Source of the DNA: Tribonema minus
Taxonomy: Eukaryota > Sar > Xanthophyceae > Tribonematales > Tribonemataceae
Length of the DNA: 64,000 nucleotides
NCBI GenBank assembly: GCA_017506865.1
Contig: JAFCMP010000201.1
Location: forward strand, 1,054,001-1,118,000
Direction: 5' to 3'
Program-made: the position numbers and the translations under genes
Shown here: positions 61,101 through 64,000 of the stretch, in pieces
Layout: every line of letters starts with the position of its first letter
Position numbering within the stretch: the first letter of the stretch is position 1
The notes under the pieces: generated by a model
Told to the model about the DNA's origin: nothing
What the model saw: only the letters and a program-made list of their open reading frames with translations
Databases searched by the model: none

Positions 61101-64000
61101 TTTAGTGAGGAAATGCAGCACCTTGCTACATTCCCCACATGGCCCAGTATGTGCATGCTGCATCAATCAAGTGTCACGGCATGGTATGTGTGCTGCATGC
61201 TTCATGATATGCTTGTCTGCTGTTGCAAAGCAGGCCGCAAGTTGAACGCATGGGTATCGCATCCTGGCGATAGATATATACCAGCCTCGCTGAACACCAA
61301 TGACCAGCACACAATAAATGCGAAATTGGAATCGGGCTACATCATGACCTCATCGCACGCATTCATTGTCAAATGGTGCTGAAGCAGCAGGCACTACATA
61401 CTGCAAGCTCCAGGCGGCAGCATGACCAATTGATGGCCAAATCAAAGTTTGGTCTTCATAACATGACACCGTGATTACAATAGACCACACTTGCTAAAAC
61501 ACTAATGCATGTGTATGCTGGCATCCCAGAAATGACACGTAACGCAATCTCTGTACTGCTGACATCTTCAGATCCTGACTTCGTCATTAAATTGTAGATT
61601 TCTAGCACATGTTTACATGTTTTGAAAGAAAGAGGTACTGTGCTTTGCCGGTTATCTGCATGCATGGCATCAGCCGCAGACTATCGAGTTGCAGTCACAT
61701 GTATTCCAACCCACCCGTTTGCAAACCACACTTCCACTGATGCATGTATAGAACGCACAACTGTTACATAGCGTTCCATGCCACTACTGCACTTAGTGGC
61801 ACGCAAACAACCTTCGCATAGAAGTATACAGTACTTGAAAGCATCCCACACTGCTTGCACCTGTGGCAACAGCACCGCTCTTCGTCAAAACCGCTTGCCA
61901 AACGCAAGCGACACCGCCTGTGACTGTGCCTCGCACGAATCACATGCATAAGTTCTACTTGTAGTACCGTTACCCAAGCAGTTTGCATCTCTGACCATAA
62001 AACTAACCATAGCCCTAACTCTACCTTTCTACCCACGCCATTCACAACATACCAAATATATGCACACTGGTGCGGTGGATGTATCTGGCAAGCACCTCAT
62101 AACTCTGCCTTGTACCCTAGTCCTACTGCTAACCCCAACCCTAAGCTTCGCTTGGCAAACACCACGCGTAACATTCCAAATGCATACTGCACCATCGTTG
62201 AAGTACGTCATCATTGAAGTACAGACTGTTGAAGTTGACATACCTGGCCAGCACTTTGCTCTCCGTCATCGCCTGCACCAGTATCTGCGTCTGCTCCGCC
62301 CCCATCCATCCTGCGGCCACGCTCTTTGACACCGGCGCAGGTGCTGGGCCCTGCAGCACAGCGCCACCTGCGACCTGCTGCGGTGCGGGCACCGACGCTT
62401 GTGCCCGAACCACCCGCAGCAGCTCCAGCAGTGCATCCACTCCCTCGTGCCGGAAGAACTGAGGAGGAGAAACGCAGAGCCAGCGCCGTGGGGTTGTGCC
62501 ATACTCACTAGGAAACACAAATTTCATGATAAGATCAAGAATGTTGTGCATGTGGTACCTACTCCACTTTGGTTAACGCACGTGTTGGAATGGTGGGAGG
62601 GGGCAAGTGCGTGCATAGAGCTAAGTGCATGATTTTGCAAATGTGAAGTCTAATGAACAAAGCGACAGACGCTGTCAGAAGAGAACATGATCATAGCACA
62701 TAATTGCCAGTATTAGTGTTTGAGTTGTATGAGGGCTATGGTAGTTGCTCAGCAGCGGCACAGGTAGCAACCCTAAAACCGAATTCGGTGATGCTTGCAA
62801 GCAACTTGACTGATACATGCATAACCACATGCATACATACACACGCTTACCCGGGCTCACACAAGATGGCATGCATCGTCCCTCCTCGACGAGCCTGCCA
62901 TACATGTATACCCCATACATACAAAGTCGCACTTACACGAGCTCACCAAGAGTGGCATGCATTGTCCTTTCGCCATGAGCCTGCCACTTCGGCTGATATG
63001 CAACCACAGTCATTACATGCGCCAGAAGCTAGCTAATGAGCTACCAACTGCCACTCACCGTGTCGATGCACCGCAGGCGAACCTCGGGCGCTCCAACCTG
63101 GTACGACCAGTGAGGGGAGCGGTGCCCCTTGTAGAAGGGCCTGTTGCTGTCAAACATCAGGCACAGGGTCCTCACGAACTGGCGTTGGGCGTGACTCATG
63201 AGCCACACCAGGATGACTATGGCCTGATCCAGGCTGCGCTCCACGCAGCTCCGCTCGTGCTGCCCGATCTGCCATGCACGTTAATAATGAGGTCGAGGGT
63301 CGTGTTAATGCAGAGTCACGAGCAAGCACGCGTTATCTGTTGAGCAAGCGTGTTTGAGTACAAGAAGTTCAGTGTTGAGGCGCAGGTGAAGTGTGAGGTC
63401 AAGTAGGCCGAGGGCTTGCCGCATGTAATGCCAGTATGCAGCCAACATATCGCTCAATCGGATGGCTGCTCACATAAGATGGACTCATGATTGGACAGCC
63501 CGCACACATTGCAAGGAGTACATCAGCTCAATACTCCACTGGCAATGACAGCCAGTATGGCAGCTCACATCAGTTTCTACATGCAAGCCATGCGACTAGA
63601 GAGCAGCGACAGCTGTTGCATCAGAAAGACGCTCTGCGAAGGCAGGCGACGGTTTAGCGCTGTCATGATGTACTCTGGCTTAGTGGACCATGCCAGACAT
63701 ACATGCATATAAACACACTTCAAAGTTCATGGCTTACTAGTGATGCTCACACCAGCAACACGCTCAACCTGCCATTGATGCAGCCTCGCTGTCGGAACCA
63801 GCAGGCATTGGGAGATAAAGTTGATGTGAACTTCAATAGTGACGCGCGTACCTTGGAGATCTGCTGGTCCAGCAGAATGCTGGTGACCTGGTGAAAGCAG
63901 TCTCGAATGAACGACTGCGTTTCCTCCTCCTCCACCCACTGCCTCGCCTGCGTGAACGACTTGACCGCCAGATCCCAGCCCACAGTCGCGCTTTTTGCCA
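12648..64000 (-). CDS. giant USP9X/FAF-type ubiquitin carboxyl-terminal hydrolase (5' end outside window)
   Basis: A cysteine protease that removes ubiquitin from proteins; members of this family are very large and mainly cytosolic. About 60 exons fill 51 kb, and phases agree at almost every junction I read. The visible part is about 3,610 residues, already longer than animal USP9X (about 2,550), and the N-terminus lies beyond base 64000. Family evidence is the full USP signature: Cys box GYVGLKNQGCTCYMNSLLQQ at 37103-37171, NDASEF, a GCSH/CDKC zinc-ribbon-like pair, LILHLKRFDLDY, and the His box QGGHYYSFIKE...WFKFDDDD at about 28400-28475. FAF-type evidence includes LGVETLWRIVL upstream, a ubiquitin-like fold, CCFGG...ALMLFYEK after the core, and IEDQYQVQRLQ in the C-terminal half. 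Two beta modules and an EF-hand-like insert are additions I do not know from USP9X. Exon lists are in the segment entries. About 80 percent of the gene is intron. It ends with a TAG stop at 12648-12650. Confidence 0.88.
14164..14185. repeat. interstitial telomere-like block (CCCTAA type)
   Basis: More than three perfect CTAACC units lie 11 bases from the donor of the 14196-14394 exon. Confidence 0.75.
14196..15475 (-). other. deubiquitinase segment 12: second GAG/NGxY beta module
   Basis: Exons 15207-15475 and 14196-14394. After an Asn/Asp/Ser-rich linker the module reads YTVHGAGVREVNGDYHRC, then CPMYEMPTEF, then FQLFRCRLDQQHQRWYLSIVPQG | QRPGTNQDIDFYEASV. It copies the layout of 57322-58435 step for step, including the position of the intron before 'PGT..D.DFY'. 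The two copies lie at opposite ends of the visible protein. An additional possible exon in the intron upstream (about 15871-15952, AELHHLVSRLEFHCYDD) does not join in phase at its best donor and is left out. Confidence 0.72.
14715..14759. repeat. 22-bp tandem duplication
   Basis: The unit actcaaacttctaacccgag occurs twice in direct succession within an intron, next to a degenerate CCCTAA block. Confidence 0.7.
16022..18551 (-). other. deubiquitinase segment 11: distal C-terminal region
   Basis: Exons 18286-18551, 17143-17826, 16868-16910 and 16022-16159. The 684-nt exon encodes SQRLLDSCLFQLARQ, DDVALTNLVKLLTAILDIEDQYQVQRLQ and a helical QQQQLTALWAVVDQYGRAVMQLANACAAF. It parallels the 'LDLLLQILLIEDSWQTHRI...CIKCMVALF' region near the USP9X C-terminus. 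The 43-nt exon (QQKPDVLVTQVMAL) is short, but it is the only reading that joins its neighbours in phase. The next reads LTDCSARDICRVRGEDLAWV. Ala, Gln and Ser/Gly runs are frequent. Confidence 0.72.
18620..18655 (-). repeat. exon-edge echo, acceptor side of exon 18286-18551
   Basis: The sequence gggtggccagctcctgcc...tgagtgtca, which spans the acceptor and first codons of the exon at about 18530-18560, is repeated here in the upstream intron after about 70 bases. Confidence 0.7.
19295..20523 (-). other. deubiquitinase segment 10: EF-hand-like insert
   Basis: Exons 20281-20523 and 19295-19408. The protein reads KCERVLCDIFKAFAVEDEIDAKGVWEYLHAVHMNNSDQST | VKSVLNQFAQ...NLTLAGFLEWYR. Two helix-loop-helix units with a short beta-like loop (EIDAKG, QNLTLAG) and a helix after each resemble a degenerate EF-hand pair. 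The loops lack the full set of acidic calcium ligands, so calcium binding is doubtful. I do not know this insert from animal USP9X. The donor end of the first exon has a nearly identical 120-bp tandem copy downstream. Confidence 0.6.
20127..20246 (-). repeat. 120-bp tandem exon-edge echo, nearly identical
   Basis: This unit matches 20247-20366 almost base for base. It contains the last 70 or so bases of exon 20281-20523, the GTGCGT donor and the start of the intron. Only a few substitutions separate the copies, so it is the most recent echo in the window. Use of the distal donor would lengthen the exon. Confidence 0.85.
23400..23520 (-). repeat. echo copies upstream of exon 23018-23360
   Basis: The acceptor-side sequence cctgcgcgagtcagagtt...gcagtcgttgggagtacaaagtg is repeated at least twice with decay (cctgcccaagtcagagtt; gcagtcattatgggtgcaaa; gcagtccttatggg). 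Confidence 0.65.
25366..25430 (-). repeat. exon-edge echo of exon 25594-25833
   Basis: The last 60 or so bases of the exon with the donor (cctgcaggttagacagccag onwards) recur here as cctgcaagctagacagccag, 230 bases into the downstream intron, with few substitutions. The peptide would read like the original (SRICEAFMREVWLSSLQ). Confidence 0.82.
26140..27021. mobile_element. non-autonomous hAT-like DNA transposon
   Basis: Imperfect terminal inverted repeats, CAGAGATGGCGCGTA on the left and CAGAGGTAGCGCGTA read inward from the right (13 of 15 match), bound an 882-bp element. Both ends are flanked by the 8-bp direct repeat CTCTAAAT (26132-26139 and 27022-27029). An 8-bp target duplication with T at position 2 and A at position 7, together with CAGAG ends, is the hAT signature. 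The subterminal regions repeat short motifs such as ACGCGTACGAG and CGTACCTGT, as hAT transposase binding sites often do. No transposase domain is visible in its frames. It sits in the intron between exons 27393-27541 and 25594-25833 and looks fairly young. Confidence 0.85.
27770..27785. repeat. GTAG microsatellite
   Basis: Four direct GTAG units in the intron after exon 28375-28540. Confidence 0.7.
27940..28352 (-). repeat. array of about six echoes of the His-box exon 3' end
   Basis: Copies of the donor end of exon 28375-28540 (gtctcaccggggtcgaatgg, with the following coding bases) occur near 28313, 28232, 28161, 28093, 28028 and 27944. Some share a secondary variant (ggcaatcacatgaa) absent from the exon, so part of the array was amplified from an echo rather than from the exon. 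The farthest copy (27944-27990) keeps an open reading, FEDNDVLPFDY, between an AG and a GTGAG. Confidence 0.8.
30353..30562 (+). repeat. dispersed repeat, copy 2, split by a telomeric insertion
   Basis: Homologous to 3113-3230. This copy is interrupted by a telomere-like block with a duplicated flank (see 30400-30527). It lies in the 1.5-kb intron 29792-31271. The adjoining 29812-30429 minus frame (205 codons, Ser/Arg-rich) may be part of the same unidentified element; I recognise no domain in it. Confidence 0.65.
30400..30527. repeat. telomere-like insertion flanked by a 35-bp direct duplication
   Basis: The telomeric block 30435-30492 runs as about four TTAGGG units and then flips to CCCTAA units. 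It is bounded by 30400-30434 and 30493-30527, which are identical at 34 of 35 bases (cattggtgaaaggcacatgc onwards). The related copy at 3113-3230 has this flank only once and no telomeric block, so both block and duplication are derived. Confidence 0.9.
30949..30982. repeat. head-to-head telomere-like palindrome
   Basis: About three GGGTTA units are followed directly by the inverse CCCTAA units, giving a near-perfect palindrome. Confidence 0.85.
31028..31205 (-). repeat. three echoes of the 3' end of exon 31272-31411
   Basis: The donor end of the exon (tacctgttgttgagcttgac plus tctcaaaggtggtgta) occurs at about 31028-31090, 31108-31145 and 31160-31205 in the downstream intron, with varying decay. 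Each copy keeps the ACAG|GTA-type junction. A short AT dinucleotide run lies next to the last copy. Confidence 0.8.
32405..32485 (-). repeat. echo of the 5' end of exon 32199-32352
   Basis: The first 50 or so bases of the exon plus its acceptor and upstream intron (cgagcagccacgaggaattt, cgcaatagggtacgtgagca) recur here, upstream of the exon. The copy keeps a plausible acceptor. Confidence 0.8.
33405..33450 (-). repeat. echo of the 3' end of exon 33640-33719
   Basis: The junction sequence cacctgtctagcagcttggtgcag recurs as tacctgtctagtaggtgcag, followed by aactcgctgacgtc, in the downstream intron; a more decayed piece (gcttggtgctg) lies near 33540. Confidence 0.65.
35610..35672. repeat. 20-bp tandem repeat, three copies
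   Basis: The unit cctcgcacctaacccctaga is repeated three times with single-base changes. A further degenerate copy grades into CCCTAA sequence near 35718-35750, so the unit may have arisen from a telomere-like block. Confidence 0.75.
36724..36790 (-). repeat. echo of the 5' end of exon 36528-36671
   Basis: The run gcagcgctgcagatggcctc, with following bases across the acceptor to tagcacaaaccaca, is repeated upstream of the exon as gcagcgctgcagatggcctc ... tatcacagaccaca. Confidence 0.78.
40259..40345 (-). repeat. echo of the 3' end of exon 40409-40605
   Basis: About 85 bases matching 40390-40475 (cactcgtgaattcatcacct, catgagcttgacactgagcg) lie downstream. The copy retains the ACAG/GTGATG junction with few substitutions. 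Confidence 0.82.
42458..43060 (-). repeat. seven-copy echo array of exon 43103-43426 donor end
   Basis: A unit of 75-100 bases (gctgcagtgctcagcatacc, then ctgcagcgcgcgcgccgccg) recurs from about 42458, 42551, 42630, 42731, 42822, 42907 and 42998, ending beside the true exon edge at 43085-43145. The echoes share a ccagatctacatacc tail that the exon lacks, so the array grew from a first derived echo. Most copies keep a donor-like junction. Confidence 0.85.
46180..46245 (-). repeat. echo of the 3' end of exon 46349-46452
   Basis: The junction gagcactgcagcactcaccc, continuing to gctgagcaatggcg and cccatgtgcag, recurs here with few changes (cgtcgtgctgagcaatggcg). Confidence 0.8.
47048..48581 (-). 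other. deubiquitinase segment 5: ubiquitin-like domain
   Basis: Exons 48380-48581, 47682-47751 and 47048-47098. They encode LEPFDVEVHPLDTVATLKSR | VLIKQGLRSLALDKTRVLSCGVE | EGAELIVNIN. The pattern 'V.V...DTV.TLK..V......L...K.RVL.CG.E' is that of a ubiquitin-like beta-grasp, which USP9X also carries upstream of its catalytic core. The 47682 exon ends in a GC donor (GCAAGT). Its acceptor, ending ATGAG, is unusual in lacking a strong pyrimidine tract. Confidence 0.72.
48280..48335 (-). repeat. echo of the 3' end of exon 48380-48581
   Basis: The sequence acctggacttgagcgtggcg, continuing accgtgtccag.gggtgcacctcc, is repeated almost unchanged downstream, together with the CATA-rich donor side. 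Confidence 0.85.
49345..51058 (-). other. deubiquitinase segment 4: FAF-type helical block before the ubiquitin-like fold
   Basis: Exons 50863-51058, 49921-50308 and 49345-49569. The middle exon contains HPAYSCFYAFFVHLSDLA and LGVETLWRIVLTTGDKNVAD. These correspond to the 'YFxCFxxFF' and 'IGLDYLWRVVI' stretches of animal USP9X, one of the clearer FAF-specific matches outside the catalytic core. The third exon (RQDLVGSIFERLQAVLND... RGQRLLKLLQEAIEAAEG) is helical. Phases agree (0, 1, 1). The 50863-51058 exon is flanked by echo copies on both sides. Confidence 0.8.
50600..50810 (-). repeat. echoes of the 3' end of exon 50863-51058
   Basis: The donor sequence tacctggtgcgagatgagcg, then ctgc..gggcttgagg, recurs near 50755-50800 and 50600-50645, with a shorter piece near 50714. 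The copies share the motif caatccagtgcactgt, which also lies beside the true donor. Confidence 0.8.
51125..51345 (-). repeat. two echoes of the 5' end of exon 50863-51058
   Basis: A unit of about 125 bases carrying the acceptor and first codons (gcctccgatgcaccgtggag gtac) plus upstream intron (agtgacaatg.cagcga) is present at about 51040-51110 (true exon), 51160-51235 and 51285-51350. This exon therefore has echoes on both sides. Confidence 0.82.
51580..51672 (-). repeat. echo of the 3' half of exon 51769-51925
   Basis: About 95 bases (cctgagaatctccaggcgct onward to ttgcccacac) match 51768-51860 with scattered substitutions, including coding bases. The copy has lost an open frame. Confidence 0.82.
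53285..53615 (-). repeat. four decayed echoes of the 3' end of exon 53664-53753
   Basis: Variants of gaccttgtggcgtgcaaggg + cgggcttctgcagcag appear near 53292, 53378, 53508 and 53573. Decay increases with distance from the exon only roughly, which argues for repeated independent copying. Confidence 0.7.
55795..56340 (-). repeat. scattered echoes of the 3' end of exon 56429-56541
   Basis: Pieces matching cgatgcaacacacctgagaa and acttgagcagcggcgtg occur near 56290-56330, 55950-55985 and 55800-55835. A 5'-side piece (gttggcaatggcccattgtgccgcct) lies upstream near 56637-56665. Between them is a tandem gccgtttcgccagacttact pair at about 56030-56090. Confidence 0.7.
55880..55911. repeat. interstitial telomere-like block, five units
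   Basis: The longest uninterrupted perfect CCCTAA run in the window. It lies in the 1.3-kb echo-rich intron 55103-56428. Confidence 0.85.
57322..59301 (-). other. deubiquitinase segment 2: FWLQL helices and first GAG/NGxY beta module
   Basis: Exons 59174-59301, 58213-58435 and 57322-57489. The first reads FDFWLQLTLKYLRSGSLPL...GWEQVPELIETAG, like the helical part of FAF proteins, and ends in a run of ten C that encodes prolines. The second encodes a compact beta module: EYVVEGAGTEKANGRYRY, then SPKYTIEVAEG, then LTLFRCTMRNKTKNWFISV. It continues across the next junction as SPGTDK|DVDYYQHK. The same architecture recurs at 14196-15475. I do not know a name for the module; WY/F-rich, LFRC and PGT motifs suggest a binding fold. 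Confidence 0.75.
58845..59062 (-). repeat. two echoes of exon 59174-59301 donor end, with expanded C-tract
   Basis: The junction ggccagcccccgcc.caatgt + catctcctcacctggggg is repeated near 58840-58880 and 59000-59062. In the second copy the coding C run (ten bases in the exon) has grown to 21 (59041-59061 as G on the plus strand). Confidence 0.82.
60043..64000 (-). other. deubiquitinase segment 1: edge of window, helical repeats
   Basis: Exons, read high to low: 63852 to beyond 64000, 63059-63259, 62244-62458, 60731-60830 and 60043-60111. The first is open to the window edge (VGWDLAVKSFTQARQWVEEEE...). The others encode amphipathic helices, for example DQAIVILVWLMSHAQRQF, GVDALLELLRVVRAQ, TTYLCKLIMEQMLLLSEDEL and TIGDILRALKTIMGWYG, consistent with an armadillo/HEAT-like scaffold. 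All four internal junctions agree in phase. No catalytic motif lies here. The 1.4-kb intron 60831-62243 contains short unassigned frames only. Confidence 0.75.
62846..62992. repeat. intron tandem duplication of about 85 bases
   Basis: The stretch cttacccgggctcacacaag, then gtggcatgcat.gtcc and gagcctgcca, occurs twice with substitutions between exons 63059-63259 and 62244-62458. It resembles the donor of exon 63059-63259 only weakly, so I do not class it firmly as an echo. Confidence 0.6.

Overview
This is nuclear DNA from a eukaryote, most likely a chlorophycean green alga. The evidence is intron-dense genes with small GC-rich exons, Ala/Gln/Gly homopolymer runs in the proteins, and a plant-type GH10 xylanase. 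Short interstitial (TTAGGG)n/(CCCTAA)n blocks recur throughout; TTAGGG telomeres are known in some Chlamydomonadales. The species cannot be assigned from the sequence alone.

Layout. Bases 1-961 hold nothing I can recognise. A plus-strand gene at 962-11291 (13 exons; all phases agree; 651 residues) encodes a secreted endo-1,4-beta-xylanase: signal peptide, CBM22-like module, plant-type GH10 domain with both catalytic glutamates, and a C-terminal beta region. A 1.36-kb spacer follows. From 12648 to beyond the right edge, one minus-strand gene of about 60 exons encodes a giant deubiquitinase of the USP9X/FAF type. About 10.8 kb of coding sequence (about 3,610 residues) is visible and the N-terminus lies outside the window. 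In protein order it has helical repeats with a 'GAG...NGxY' beta module, a long armadillo-like region, a ubiquitin-like fold, the USP catalytic core (Cys codon 37127-37129, His codon 28469-28471), a helical C-terminal half with an EF-hand-like insert, a second 'GAG' module, and an acidic low-complexity tail. The two genes converge tail to tail and show no functional link.

The most unusual feature is in the introns. At about 20 exons the splice junction, usually the 3' end of the exon plus the start of the intron, has been copied one to seven times into the neighbouring intron. The copies ('exon-edge echoes') range from nearly identical to heavily decayed. The introns also carry telomere-like blocks (one flanked by a 35-bp duplication), a non-autonomous hAT element with an 8-bp target duplication, GTAT repeats growing out of 5' splice sites, pure C-tracts serving as polypyrimidine tracts, and a recurrent AACTTCAAC motif near splice sites.

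All exon borders were read by eye from frame, GT/GC-AG signals and phase continuity, without transcript evidence.
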